Assembly (NCBI GenBank): GCA_963932465.1
Contig: OZ010792.1
Span: forward strand, 20,365,632 to 20,429,631
DNA: 64,000 nt
Direction: 5' to 3'
Origin: Maratus speciosus
Taxonomy: Eukaryota > Arthropoda > Arachnida > Araneae > Salticidae
A model generated the notes under the pieces. It had not been told where the DNA came from. It was given only the letters and a program-made list of their open reading frames with translations, and did no database searches. A program made the translations under genes and the position numbers. Below are positions 22,540 through 34,680 of the stretch, piece by piece; the stretch's first letter is position 1, and every line of letters begins with the position of its first letter.

Positions 22540-23055
22540 GGGTCAGATGAGGTAATTATGACCGCCGTCATACTGGAGATAACTGTGATGGTAAAATTTT
22601 GTTTCAAGCTTAGATATTAACCTCATAATGTATATTTCATCTTAGGTATTCTTTATTACTAGTCTGAAGCCTTTTTGAGATCAAAATAGCAATTTGAAAC
22701 TAAGTCTATAAAATTTTTGATAAACGGATTTATTACTTTGGAGTTCAAAGTGGTCATAATTACCCCAAACATATGTGCATTGGCAAGTATAAAGAGAAGA
22801 TATAGTGGTCATAATTTCCCCAAACTTATGTGATTGTGAGTTTTTGGTGGGGTAATTATAACCACCCTTTTAACTTTAAAAGAAAAACAGCTATGATAAT
22901 TAAAACTTTTAAAATGTGTTCTTAAAGGATCAAAGTTACTTCCTATGTACTAAAAACAGCACTTTTCCAAATAGAAATACGCAAAAAAAAAAAAAAAAAA
23001 AAAAAATAGCAAAGTTGAAAATGTAAAAAGTGGTCATAATTACCCCTCCTGACTA
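22540..23055. mobile_element. TA-flanked TIR element with GGTAATTATGACC ends
   Basis: The left end GGTCAGATGAGGTAATTATG and the right end CATAATTACCCCTCCTGAC are inverted copies, with TA at both flanks. GGTCATAATTACCCC words recur inside (about 22752, 22807 and 22848). A poly-A tract lies near 22983-23006. No transposase is readable, so this is a non-autonomous element, probably mariner-like. Confidence 0.65.
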
Positions 23056-23057
23056 TA

Positions 23058-23240
23058 CAGGGTGCAATATGTTATCTATCGCCGACCTTTAATTTCTCAA
23101 CCGTTGGTCGTAGACATATAGTTCCAATTACAAAAACGTTTCAAATGAGGTAAATATTCTTGTTGTGACATTATTTAAAGTAAAAAATCGATTTTATAAA
23201 AACTTTTTATACGCTCTCCCAGTCCTATAGTTATATTTAG
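23058..23240. mobile_element. Diverged end of the long-TIR element family
   Basis: It starts CAGGGTGCAATATGTTATC after TA. It then follows the arm of the 1.8-kb long-TIR element: CGACCTTTAATTTCTCAACC, GTTGGTCGTAGACATA, TTCCAATTACAAAAACG and CCAGTCCTATAG. The opposite end was not found nearby, so this is a solo or strongly diverged terminus. Confidence 0.55.
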
Positions 23241-23433
23241 TAAAAGTTTACACATATCATAACAGATATAACACAAAACATTTGACATCTGTACTGCAAA
23301 AATTGACACAGTTATTTAATTTCAAAGTTTGAGATTTTTGCACATGATTTTGTCTTTCATTGAGGTATCAGTTAAAAGATGAATTAAAGTAATTCGAGAT
23401 CAAAATCAGGGTACAATGTCCTTTTTACGGCGA

Positions 23434-23561
23434 AACCACCTTTAGCCGGTATCGCCAAATCGGGGAATCACCAAATAGGGTTATTTCATCTAAAAATTTG
23501 AGCTAACTTTTATGGGTCGAACAACATTCAAACGTACCGACGATACCGGCTAAAGGTGGTT
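23434..23561. mobile_element. Short palindromic MITE
   Basis: The ends AACCACCTTTAGCCGGTATC and GATACCGGCTAAAGGTGGTT are perfect inverted copies around about 88 bp that include ATCGCCAAAT and ATCACCAAAT. Length is 128 bp, with no coding potential. A target duplication is not evident. Confidence 0.8.
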
Positions 23562-24670
23562 AATGTAAATAGTTAAGGTTACAAGTCGCTCAACTTCCAA
23601 ACTCCCTTCGGTAATGTTAAGTCAATGGACATGTGATTTATTTGTATTTTTAAAATATCTACTTAGTAATTAATATTTTAACTTCTTTTTTCTATGTGCT
23701 CTTCTTAAATGATGACTCTTTTTTTTTCTTAATTGTCAAAATATTTATAAAATATGCATTTATTATTATGTGAAGTGTTAAAAATCTTACTTACACTTCG
23801 CCAGCTTTTAAGATATAAAATATTAAACTAAGCTATGGATTTGTATGTATACGTCATAGTATGCTAAAAGTTAGTTCTGTCAAACGCATAGCACAGTTAA
23901 AAATGTCCATTCAGCCATTTCCGTGATAAAACGGAAATGTACTTGGAAACTTTTGTGTAGCCCTGTATATGATCTATAGGATGTATCCACACCAAGTAAT
24001 ATTTTTAAAAAAATGTTCTGCTTTAAAACGCCTATCACATCTACAAACGCAATTCCAGCAATTATTGGTCATAGACTTCAATAGTTAAATTTATTCTTCA
24101 GCCATTTTCTTTTGTGTGTCCCTGTAAATTAAGGGTGCACAACCTGTAGCCCGTGAGCCACCATTTTTACCACTATTTTTATCCAGAAAAATTTTCCTAA
24201 TTAATCGACAGAAACTTTGTTATTAAATAATTCAAATGTTACTTTTAAATTTTTTGTGGTGGCAAACAATTTTCTGGCAAAAAGGTTGTGTAGCACTACT
24301 GTAAATGAACGATATATTCTATGCACACCATATTCAATAATAATTGCCTTAGTACACCTTAGTGATGTATATAAATTTCAGCATGTTTAAAAGTGTGATA
24401 TCATTAAAATACAGAGCAAACAATTTTTCCCCATAGAACATAATGTAAGGGAATTCTTTTGGGTGCCTCTGTAAATGAACCGTAAAGGCTATAGACTTCA
24501 TTTACAATACCAAACATGCCGTAGTGATACCCAATAACATTTAAGAATTTCAAGCCAATCGGACTATACTTACATCGAAAAAAAATTTTGACCAGGATTT
24601 CGGGTCAAGTACTCCACTCTGCGTCGGCCAGTTTCACGAAAATCCCCACAGATCTAGGTCTCCAACAATC
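23562..24670. other. Unassigned AT-rich sequence with repeat scraps
   Basis: The block near 24300-24600 seems related, in reverse complement, to 11590-11900. GTGTAGCCCTGTATATG near 23951 and TGTAGCACTACTGTAAATG near 24289 look like decayed terminal repeats. No gene supported. Confidence 0.4.
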
Positions 24671-24842
24671 CAGGGCTCGCAGTATTCCTAAAATTTTCAC
24701 ACTTTGGTACCAGTACTTTAAAACGATAATCTTTATTATATAATTCTATTATAGATATTAAGGGAATCTATCACGAACAATTTCTATTTAAAATAATGGT
24801 TGCAAAGTGCGAAAATTTTAGGAACGAACGCTGCGAACCCTG
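24671..24842. mobile_element. Short TIR element, CAGGGCTCGCAG ends
   Basis: The left end CAGGGCTCGCAG, then TTCCTAAAATTTTC, is mirrored at the right by GAAAATTTTAGGAAC and CTGCGAACCCTG. It is 172 bp. The ends resemble hAT-type CAGGG termini, but the flanks do not show a convincing 8-bp duplication. Confidence 0.6.
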
Positions 24843-24954
24843 GCACCATATTCTCCAAATGAAAGCTCAGTCGGTAAGCACCATTTGGCACACACACTAA
24901 TCATGATTACAATATTTTCCCAACAATATTACAATATTATCTCCCAACATAACA

Positions 24955-26330
24955 GTTAATATAAATTGTTATAACATCCGAGCGAAAGCTCTTAATCTAA
25001 ATCAAAGAATCTATTTCTACGAACCTAATGCTCTCCATTACATCAAAACAAAAAATAGGGGAGACCGGGGGAATGACACCACCCGGGGTTTTGACGCCAC
25101 CCTGCCTAGTTTTAAAACTGAGGTCAGTTTGAGATAGTGAATGTGCCTGCACTATAGCGGCCAACAATCGAAACAGTGCCTAGAGTGAGAGTGATTTTGC
25201 TGCACGTCATTCGTTTGGTCTAGTGAAAAATTTAGTTTTCATCTAGTTGCTTCTTATTTTGCAGCTTCAAATGAGTAGAAATAAGCACCTTTTATTGTAA
25301 CATTAGGTATTTAAGATAATATTACCCGTAATCTACATGCATTCGCCGACATTTTGATGCAATGTGTTGAACAAATTCGGTTCTTCTTTCGACTTTGTTT
25401 GGGGATTTCTGCCATATTGTCCTCTCGGGATAATGCCGCCACCATGTGCAAATCAGGTGAGAAATGGCCTCATTTAAATGTAGTGGAGTCGATTCAGCAG
25501 AAATTTATATTTGTGACTTTTTCAATTTGAGTTAAATTGTAACAGATAAATTACTTTTGCTTTCTAAATTGCTTTCTAAATATTTTCAGTAGGTTATGTG
25601 TTTCATAGTATCCATTTGATGTATTTACTAGATCATTAAAGAGTGGCGGAATTACACCAGTATCCAGGGTAATCCCGCCACTGCGCAGAGGTTCAAAGAA
25701 GTTTTTTTAATGGGTGTTTACGTTGCAATTATAATTCCGGTTAAATTTATACAGATACTAAAGATCATGATTCAGCTTTAGAATTTTTACAGATTAAAAA
25801 TAAACATTTTTTAGAGGTGAAAAAATTTAAATTCCCTCAAGGTGTCGCCATTCCCCCGGTCTCCTCTACTACTACACTGTTTTATGAGAAGGAAAAGTAC
25901 TTTCGTCCTTTTGCGCGAATGTGCCTTCAGTTCGATAAATAAACTTTAACCCTTTGCATCACCGTGTTGCATAACATGTAAGACATCCAGATGAAACATA
26001 TTTACAATTCAAATTATAACATCAGAGCGAAAGGCTCTTAAAAAATAATACTACACTGTTTTATAAGAAGGAAAAGTATTTTAGTCCTTTTGCGCGAATG
26101 TGCCTTCAGTTCGATAAATAAACTTTAACCCTTTGCATCACCGTGTTGCATAACATGTAAGACATCCAGATGAAACATATTTACAATTCAAATTATAACA
26201 TCAGAGCGAAAGGCTCTTAAAAAATAATACTACACTGTTTTATAAGAAGGAAAAGTATTTTAGTCCTTTTGCGCGAATGCGCCTTCAGTTCGTTATACAA
26301 ACTTTAACCTTTTGCATCACCGTGTTGCAT
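24955..26330. repeat. 179-bp tandem repeat array
   Basis: CTACACTGTTTTATRAGAAGG occurs near 25872, 26051 and 26230, a period of 179 bp. Units share TTTGCGCGAATG, CACCGTGTTGCATA and GAGCGAAAGGCTCTTAA. A partial unit lies to the left (24955-25057), separated by the TA-target MITE at 25058-25866. A lone unit of the same family is at 36563-36780. Likely a small satellite-type repeat. Confidence 0.8.
25058..25866. mobile_element. TA-target TIR element with GGGGAGACCGGGGG ends
   Basis: The left end GGGGAGACCGGGGGAATGAC and the right end CATTCCCCCGGTCTCCTC are inverted copies, with TA on both sides. The paralogous unit near 36700 reads straight through the same junction with a single TA, which confirms the TA duplication. 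GCCACC/GGTGTC-type words recur inside. It has no readable transposase and is probably mariner/pogo-like and non-autonomous. Confidence 0.8.
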
Positions 26331-26722
26331 ATCTACTACATACCCAAAAATCAATGTTACTTATACAGCGGTCTTTAAAAGATGATTTTATTTATTACTG
26401 TTATCTCCTATCACAGCAGTTAACATAAATTGTTCCTAGAATTCTCAACAGACGGTGATACTGAGTTAACCCGTTCGGGAATATGGATGCATATGGGGCA
26501 TTCTCACAATCTTTTGACTTTCATGTCCATGGATAATAATTTTTATTTTAATACACTTTTTTGTGTTTTTTTTTTTTTTTTTTTTTTTTTCATATACTGG
26601 GGAACATCCCATTGCATGATTGCACAACAATATTAACGAGATAAATAAGTTTTGAACGATGTTGGGGGCTCCAAACACCTGGAAAACTAATATACCGTCC
26701 CGTGTCCCTGATGCTGATTTTT
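26331..26722. other. Intergenic sequence
   Basis: Contains a poly-T tract near 26568-26590. Two overlapping frames on opposite strands (26430-26678) run through this tract and have no coding signature. Confidence 0.45.
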
Positions 26723-27475
26723 AGGTGCGTTCGTAATTATATAAATACGTAGCACCTATAGTCGTCGTTCAGTCCGTCTGTCTGTCCGTCCGTCCGTCCG
26801 TCCGCATATAATAGAGCAAAAACTACCCAACCGAATGGTCTGAAACTTTAAATATATGATTGTTGTAAAATTTTGTCGAGCCATTTCAAATTTTATGAAA
26901 ATCGGATGTATAGTTAAATTACAGGGACAGTCAAAAGTTTTTCTTTACATTACGGCTAATGGGAAAAATTATTGCACGTGCATTTTAATGATGTTAAAGC
27001 TTTCCGAATGGTCTCAGATTTTAAACATATAATTATTGCGACATTTTGTCGAGCCATTTCAAATTTTATGAAAATCGGATGTATAGTTTAATTACAGGGA
27101 CAGTCAAAAGTTTTTCTTTACATTAAAGCCAATGGGAAAAATTATTGCAAATGCATTTTAATGATGTTACAGCTTTCCGAATGGGCTGAAATTTTAAATA
27201 TATAATTGCTGCAAAATTTTGTCGAACCGTTTCAAATTTCATGAAAATCGGATGTATAGCTTAATTACAGGGACAGTCAAAAGTTTTCCGTTACATTAAG
27301 GGGAATGGGAAAAAATTATTGCAAGTGCATTTTAATGATGTTACAGACTATGCACTTATGAATTGCAAATAAATACACATTCAGTACAATATGGGGTGCA
27401 AAAAATAATTATAAAACTAGTTATAGTACGAACGCACCTCATTTGCCACGTTTGACGACCAATTTCCAACTTGTT
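26723..27475. mobile_element. AGGTGCG-ended repeat, copy 2 (three internal units)
   Basis: It begins AGGTGCGTTCGTAATTA and contains a longer (TCCG)n stretch. Three units of about 173 bp follow, marked by CCGAATGG near 26831, 27004 and 27177, then TACGAACGCACCT near 27427 and the same tail as copy 1. The copy number of the internal unit differs from copy 1 (two units). Class unknown, non-coding. Confidence 0.7.
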
Positions 27476-29315
27476 AAGTTTGGAGCTGTCTGGATAAAAT
27501 TGTTTCAATAAAAATAATTCGATGTAATTTTTTTCTGAAACTAGAACTATTGTTTTATATAAATATGTAGCTAAAAATTAACGTGCATACATTTTTAGGA
27601 TTGTTATTATTTTTTAAACTCTGTCCGTGGGTTTTAGATTCCTTACCATCCCTCTTCTAAAATTATACAGAAAATCATTTCAGATGCAGCCACAGAATTT
27701 TTTTTTCAAGTTTTTTTTTCATGCAGAAGTATGCTAGAGAAATAATGTCTAAAATTCTTTGGCAGGAAATTTACTGTAGAATTTAAATCAGCATTTAAAT
27801 ATCAATTTCAAGCATCGTGGCTTTATTGGTAGTCTCATCGTCCCCAAGGTATATTTCTGCACTTTTTGAGGTAAATTTAAAAACAATAATAATAATTGAA
27901 TCCAGTGTTAACAACTGTTTCTAAAAATCAATGAACATGTGGCTATCACTTAGTCTTCACATGATTTTCCTAAAAATAGGTGGTAATTTTCCTTACCGTT
28001 CCATCCTTACCGTCCCTTTTTTCCCAATACCATCCCCCTTTTTTTACCTTACCGTCCATTCTTTAACACCCCTTTAAGACAATGTTATACAAAAATTCTC
28101 TATTAAAAGTACTACATTTTTATTATTCCTTATTTGAATGTCCTGTGGGTACTATGCAAATTCATTATAAGGGACAATTTAGAAGAAAATAAAAAGTTAT
28201 AGGGGTAAAATGGTAAGGAAAATTAAACTCGCAAGTTTAACTTAAACCTCAGTTAAATAAAAAAATTTTCGCTGTTGACCATTTTTTCTTTATTTTGAAT
28301 CATTAAGGCATTCGTCTATCAGATTAAAATGTTATTTTAGCAAGTTTAATTTCGCCAGATTTTTTTCCCAAAAAGTCAAAAGATTGTGAGATACATGCAC
28401 CCCCAAAAAGAGCATACTGAATTTGTTTTAGTCACCAGTAAAAAAGAAAAGTAATTCTTGGTTTCTTTAATTAAAGCATTTTCGTGATTGTACAAGTAAA
28501 GGTAGTTTTAAAAAAATTTAATGCCAAACGAATAAAATTTGTGCAAAAGCCGCCGGTCCCGAAGGGGTTAATTTATCATGCCAAAGTTTTATGTATCATT
28601 TCAGCAGTTTTGCACAGTTATTGCTAAAATGAATTTCGTAAATTTTATGAAATTAATAAGGCTGGAGACATCCAAAAATAGATTTTTTACAAAAGTAATT
28701 TTGTATACTTTACAATTTTGTATTAGAAAATTGACAATTTTTAGGAGAAGTATGTGGTTTTCTGTTTATCGCAGCTGTGAACAAAGTACCTTTAAGTCAA
28801 TATTTTTTTATGTTCTAATTTTTTACAATATTATTTATGTTTAAAAAGATATTTTCTAACGTCTGAGTAAATATTTTTTTTCAAATCGGAGTTGTTGAGT
28901 CAGAAAGATTTAAAGGTGGATAGAGCACAGTAAAATAATTTTCTCGAAAACCAATGTCGTAATCCAATTTTTAAGGGAAAAATACAGGGTATTCTTGTAC
29001 TCTACTCTAAACCCCTGGAGGGGCAGTGGGATATATCTAATTTTAACTAAGATTTGCACCAGAAACATTTAATTAAGTTTTACTTTTATAACTTCGGTGA
29101 AAAAGAGCTGAAAAGTTTATTTTTCTTATTTTGAAATAAAATTTTTCCAAATTTCCGGTGGCAATTCAACATTACAGGAGCACAATTGCTTGATCCTTAA
29201 AGGGTTAACCGAGAAGACATTTTAACAGAAATAACAACCGCCTTACCTTCCTTTGTGTGGATACAATAATATGATGAGAAGTAGTATACGTGGTAAACAA
29301 TCTGCATCTAAATTA
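27476..29315. other. Unassigned sequence with repeat fragments
   Basis: TTACCGTCC/TTACCATCC words recur near 27640 and 27990-28050. CGGTCCCGAAGGGGTTAA at 28554 matches the right end of the TTAA-flanked MITE at 35159, and the preceding 200 bp may be a diverged copy of it. The short frame at 28578-28844 starts in this repeat and shows no known product. The block at 29020-29100 resembles 63900-63970. Confidence 0.4.
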
Positions 29316-30338
29316 CAGTAGAACCTCTGTTATCCAAAGTAATTAGGACCGACCCTCTTTCGGAAAATCGAAATTTTCGAATAATCGAGAATGATTCAAT
29401 TTTAAGTTTAAGGGCAAATATGTGCGCTATTTCTTGTTATGGTAACAAGTGCTTAATAAAAATAAATCACTAGCAAAATAGAAACAAGAATAAACTACTT
29501 GAATTTTAATTTTGAAGTACCTTTTACATATTTCACAAGTGTTTGAAACAAAGTTTTGTTTGTTGAAGTTTCGATTGCCTTTGCTTTGCAGCTGTATCAC
29601 GAAGTTTATTTTTTATACTATTGGTTCACCAGTATCACAGTCATTCCGCTGTTTTCTGCATAAAACTTTTTCATTTTTGCAACGTCTCTCTTCATAACAC
29701 TAACCACTGCAATACCAATGCCGTATTCTTGAGCTTATTTTGTCATAGTCGCACCCGATTCTACATGATTTAAGATGATTTAAGATACGGGAGCTCAAGT
29801 TAAATTCAAAGAAACATTGAAATTGCATCTTGTGTTTTCGAATGACGTAATTATCTTCATCGGAAACATTTCGCTTTACATATTGCTCACTATGAAAGGT
29901 TATTCACTGTCATTTTATTTACGCAGGTTACTTAATATTAATTCTCAATAAATAATCTGTGTTCTGCTCTTACGCGATTAGTGCATAAATAAACAGAATC
30001 GTTTTAATACTTTTACATTTTATGAAAACTATTGAATTTTTTTTTAAATATGACGCGAGTTTCAGAGGTAAAATCACACTTCTGATTGGTGGAATGTAAT
30101 AAGGCAAATTAATTGTGTTACTGCGGTTGTTGCCAAACGTCAAGCAACAAATTCTGCCTTATTTTAGCGCCACGTAAGGGAATATATATAGATTCTAAGA
30201 AAGGGGATCAAAAATATTTATTGTACTCGTGGTTCGGAAAGGACCGCTTGCACATGAGGAACGTGTTAGAAAAAAAAAAAAAAGCTTTAAAAATGGATTT
30301 CGGTTAATCGAGAGTTTCGGATAAAAGAGCTTCTACTG
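29316..30338 (-). mobile_element. Tigger-like element, internally deleted
   Basis: The left end CAGTAGAACCTCTGTTATCC and the right end GGATAAAAGAGCTTCTACTG are inverted copies flanked by TA (29314-29315, 30339-30340). The end sequence is related to that at 2246. A minus-strand transposase N-terminal remnant lies at 29640-29761. At 1023 bp, no catalytic domain can be present. Confidence 0.8.
29640..29761 (-). pseudogene. Tigger transposase HTH fragment
   Basis: The minus strand reads ESGATMTK, a stop, AQEYGIGIAVVSVM and then KMKKFYAEN. From memory this is the typical N-terminal psq-like helix-turn-helix of Tigger/Jerky transposases. The stop codon and the loss of the remaining frame mark it as a pseudogene. 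It lies inside the TA-flanked element above, in the orientation expected. Confidence 0.7.
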
Positions 30339-30419
30339 TAGTGCTGAATTAGTTGCCTCATATTTCCGAATGTAGTGAACATTATATACTGCCTCATTGC
30401 CAGAAATACTGTATATTTC

Positions 30420-30735
30420 CAGCAATTCTCGTGACGTCAGTTTCTTTCACAGCGGGGCTAACGTACTGGTCTCCCGCGGTGAAAAGTCACGTGACAGCGG
30501 CGGTCTTACCCAGAACGCGCTTTGACGCGGGAATTCGATCAGATTCAGAGGAATTTGATTAGTTCGGTTTCGAGTGCTGTGTGTTTATAATAACTTATAT
30601 TAATAATTTAATAATATAAAAACAAACGCAATTGTCATTGCGAATGCATATTTTTATATAAAAGTGACTGTGTTTCGTAATTCTTACGGATTAAATAATG
30701 ACAAGCCATTGAATTGATCAGTCGAATGTAAGTAT
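30420..30735 (+). promoter_or_regulatory. CpG-richer segment with E-box/CRE-like words
   Basis: TGACGTCA (CRE-like, near 30430), AGCGGGGCTAACG (30452) and GTCACGTGAC (E-box, near 30486) lie in a segment with many CG dinucleotides. A consensus splice-donor-like GTAAGT follows near 30728. It may be a promoter and untranslated first exon, or one arm of an inverted repeat: the reverse complement of AGCGGGGCTAACG...GTCACGTGAC occurs at 34600-34672. Function is unproven. Confidence 0.3.
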
Positions 30736-30989
30736 TAACCATTTCCGTTTTAGAGTACTACGATACCTATACATTGATAAGATTGTTTATGTTTTGTATT
30801 CTTTAAATATACATAAATATCATTTATTTTAAATGAAATTGTCCTTTCGGCCACCATTTATTGTAAAAGCTGTTCACTTTATTATTATAAGAAGGATCAG
30901 AACAAGTCAGATTTTTTTCAAAGTTCAGTTTATTTTTAACGATTCAATATTCATAAAACTATATCTGTGATACTAATGCGTATTAATAT

Positions 30990-32180
30990 TATGTATTGAA
31001 ATAATCATTCTTAAGAAATCTTTATTATCTTTGATGTATTTAACATGATTCTAGGATGCAAAGAACTTTTTTTCCCCTTTTGATGACATTATACCTGATG
31101 GATATAAATAATTTTATTTAATATAATTAAAATAATGCAAGTGATTTCCAACTTTATACAAGATTTTGCAATAATAATTCTGTTTGCTCAGAGTAAAAAA
31201 ATACGGATTTTTAGATATTTTGTGTTCTTAAATTATTTTATTTTGGTTTTTAACTCATATGTTCAGAGGTTAACATTGAGCACATTTAATTTCTGTAAAT
31301 ACTTAATTTTGCACTAAAGCTTTCAAATTTTATGTATTTAAAAAAAAAAAAAAAAAAAAAAAACTTTTTCATGACGATGTATAAATTTCGGGCAGAAATA
31401 CTGATATTTAAGGTATAAAGGGCTAAAGATTTTATTTGCTAAATAAATCATTCTTAAGCAGTGTGTTTTAAATTTTGGTGTATATTTACAACTATTAATT
31501 TTAGGGTTTTATATAAAGAGCTCAGTTTTTATTATCATTATTTTTTTTTTTTTTTTACTTTTGAGAACTTCATGTCCTTTTAAAAATTATTTTAACATAT
31601 TTCAAGATGCCAATGGTTTTGAACTTTTTATAGGATTTTTTTAGTCATGATTCTGCTGCTTGTGAAAAATTTTGATTAAAAAATATCAATTTTTATATAT
31701 TCTGTGTGCCAATATTGTTTTATTTTGGTTTTTTCTTAATATTCAGAGGTAAATATTAAGCACATCTTTAAAACTATTTATTTATATATGCACTATAACT
31801 TTACAATATATATTAAATGAATATGTCGTGTATAATTTCCGTGGTAAAATAGTAATGTTTAAAGTGTAAAAAAAAGTTTGTTTTCTCTCTCTTTTTTTCG
31901 ACAATGATTTTTTTTTTCCAATAACTTAACATTGTGCTTTTCCTTAACAATTTTTACATGAGAAATAAATTATTCATAAGTAATCTGTTTTAAATTTTGG
32001 TGTATTTAAAACGATTATTTCCAGGGCATAAAGAGCTGAGTTGATTTTTTTCCACTTTTGACAACATTGTACATACAAATTATTTTATTTAATATACTTA
32101 TAGTTATGCCAGTAATTTTAAAATTTTAGAAGATTGTACAATAATGATTCCGTTGCTTGTAAAGCCACGAATTGCATCAA
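30990..32180. repeat. Degenerate tandem repeat, unit about 470-500 bp
   Basis: Related blocks recur: TGATTCYGYTGCTTGT-like words near 31170, 31650 and 32145; TATTTTGGTTTTT...TTCAGAGGT near 31240 and 31725; and TTTTAAATTTTGGTGTAT near 31465 and 31990. Between them are a poly-A tract (31340-31363) and poly-T tracts. Part of the unit reappears near 34490-34560. Coding capacity is absent. Confidence 0.5.
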
Positions 32181-32648
32181 ATAAAAAAATGATTTGGATG
32201 TGTTCGTAATCTAAAGCCGAGACTATAATCTAATTTGATTAATTTTAACAGAATTATTCCAATTAATACAAAAATTAGTTTTGTTGAAAACTGTCGAGGA
32301 ATTCTTAGCCTAGTGCAGGGAAAGGGCCGGCACCTGGAAAATCTAAACCCCTGCACAATGAATCTATGAATGAGACACCAGGTGTCAGGTTTAAGAAACC
32401 GACAAAGGCCCTTTAAACATGTATTTAAAAAAAATACTATTTTTAAATGTTTAACAATTTTTTGCATTCTATAGTTTTTATGTTAAGGAGGTTCTCACAT
32501 TTTAAATTTTCATAGCTCAATATAATGCTCATCTAGTTCAAAAATTCATGAAATCCTTTTTATCAGAAGGAAGTGGAACTTTCAGGCTGTAAAATAGTAA
32601 ATGTGCATTTTTTAAATGTCTATTCTCCGATAATCGCCTTTCACTGAC
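32181..32648. other. Unassigned sequence
   Basis: A 96-codon minus-strand frame (32177-32467) covers a patch of slightly higher GC. Its translation has no recognisable domain and is rich in hydrophobic and basic residues. I do not call it a gene. Confidence 0.4.
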
Positions 32649-33329
32649 TATACTGTAAAAAAAGACAGATGTTTCTTAAACTACGAAAATTTACTACAAT
32701 CACGAACGAAAATATTCGATAACCGCCTCCAAGTCACCCAATATTCCGAAAAGCGTTTATCTTTAGAAACCTTAGAAAACAATTTATTTTTTAAATCTAA
32801 AGAAGAATTTATTCAAATAAATTTTTATTAGCTGGCCGTATTTTTCGGAAACGTTTTCGGGCAGCTTTTGCATTGCATTAATCAGTTATCTCTACCCGGA
32901 AAATCGGTTTTCGAGATGTTATCAGACCTCATCTAATTTTTTCCGCTGCATAACTGAAATTGTACATGCAATTGTAACAGAAAAATGGTTATTTTAATGT
33001 TAATGCTGTTAATTCTACATGTTTTACAGTTAAATATGTTTGATGAACATGAAAATATTTACTAGAGTCCTCATAACATCCAAAAAACCTGTTTTCTGGG
33101 TTTAATGCACTGTAAAAGCTACTCTGAAACGTTTTCGAAAACTATGGGCAGCTAATAAAAAATTATTTTTATAAATTCTTCTTTAAATTTCAAAGTTAAA
33201 TTCTTTTGTGAGGTTTCTAAAGATAAAGGAACATTTTTCGGAATCTTGGGGAAGAGGTTAATATGTTCGTTCGTGATTATAGTACATTTTCGTAAATTAA
33301 GAAACATCTGTCTTTTTTTACGGTGTATC
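32649..33329. mobile_element. Foldback element with arms of about 230 bp
   Basis: The left arm has GTAAAAAAAGACAGATG, ATCACGAACGAA and CGAAAACGTTT-like words, and these return inverted at the right (CATCTGTCTTTTTTTAC, TTCGTTCGTGATTATAG, AAACGTTTTCG). The spacer is about 220 bp. There are no coding regions, and the target duplication is unclear. Confidence 0.7.
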
Positions 33330-34570
33330 ATATCTTTAAAATTGTCTTAAAATGCCAAACATGACAATATTTTCTTAAAGCTTCTTTGCATTTATATAAA
33401 TTTCAGAAACACTGTTGCATTTCTTTGTGTATTTACATTAAATTAGAAAATGTTATGCATCTCCGTTATAAAAATGTATTTATACATAAGGGGTCATAAA
33501 GTAATATTTTTAATTTATGAATATTTGCTCTATATCGCATTTATACTGATTAATAGTTTCAATGAATTTCTGATATTCCTCTTGAAATTCCCGTTTGGTG
33601 TTGTTAATGAACTCGATTATGAAAACTGCACTGTTTTTTTTACACTTTATAGAAAGCTCAAACAAATGAATTTACTAAAAAATATAGAATATTTGCTCTG
33701 TTTATTTTTTAAGAAAGGGAACAGAAAAAAAAACTGAAACATAATTTAAACTATCTTTTTAGGATTTCTAAATTAATTTATGAACGTATAATTGTAAATT
33801 AATATTTAACGTTTGATAGATAAATGGGCATATTTTGTAATATTATAGTCTTCATTTTGTATTTATAATTTGTGTTCTAGTTTTTAGTCTTTAAAATGTT
33901 CTATCGTTGCAATTTCATAGTGCTTTGGCATATTTTAGAATACCTTTATTGGCGCATAATTGAATTCATTATTGTTTTAACTCCCATACAATTATACGAG
34001 TTACAGAGAATATTTTGCGATTTATCACCAGTGGTGAACTAGTTGAAAAATACCGTAAAATTGGTTTATTAATTTAAAATTAAGTTGTAAAAATATTAAA
34101 ATGCTTTATTGCCATCCGAATTATACTTTTGCGAATAATTTCTATAATTCTAGCATAGTAGGAAATGGATTAAAAATGGATTGCAAATTAATTGCATTTT
34201 TTCCATACAAAAACCAGGTTGAGTTAAATGAAAGGCCGAAAAAATGCTCTTAATGTGAGGATATCTTTTGTTTATTAATCGAAGAAAGACTCACAAAACA
34301 TCGATTTATCCAAATGAGTGATATAAGGAGGGTTTACTGTTTAAGGAGGGTTTAAAAATCAAAACATATATAAGATTTTCCCTAGATACAAAAGAATTAG
34401 AAATAAAAGAAAACGCATATATTATGCAGTTTACTTTTTATTTAATGTAATGTTGTGAAATAAAAACAACGTTTTAATGTTTTCATGATACTGTAAAGTA
34501 ATGAATTCTATCAAATAAAAGAATGATTTTAATATGATAGTAAACCTAAAGCCTAGACGATAATTTATTT
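33330..34570. other. AT-rich intergenic sequence
   Basis: The frame at 33450-33737 (95 codons) is rich in F, I, L and Y, as expected from AT-rich noise. Nothing else is recognised. Confidence 0.45.
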
Positions 34571-34680
34571 TGTGACACGCATCTGCTCAGTTCAGCTGAG
34601 ACTGCGAGCGTCACGTGACTACTCGAAATCGGAGAAGCACGGTAGCCGGTCTTTTTCGTTAGCCCCGCTTTCGCAGCAAG
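34571..34680 (-). promoter_or_regulatory. CpG-rich segment, inverted partner of 30420
   Basis: On the minus strand it reads AGCGGGGCTAACG and, about 40 bp later, GTCACGTGAC, the same order as the segment at 30452-30495. It could be the second terminal arm of a 4.2-kb element or an inverted duplication of a regulatory sequence. Confidence 0.3.

Noticed and set aside
30353..30562. 69-codon frame across the CpG-rich segment, considered as a first coding exon
   Set aside because: It begins in the AT-rich flank, has no domain, and stops before the donor-like GTAAGT. The segment is better described as possible regulatory or repeat-arm DNA.
32177..32467. 96-codon minus-strand open frame
   Set aside because: No domain, no neighbours of related function, and composition typical of AT-rich noise with a few Arg/Pro codons from a slightly GC-richer patch.
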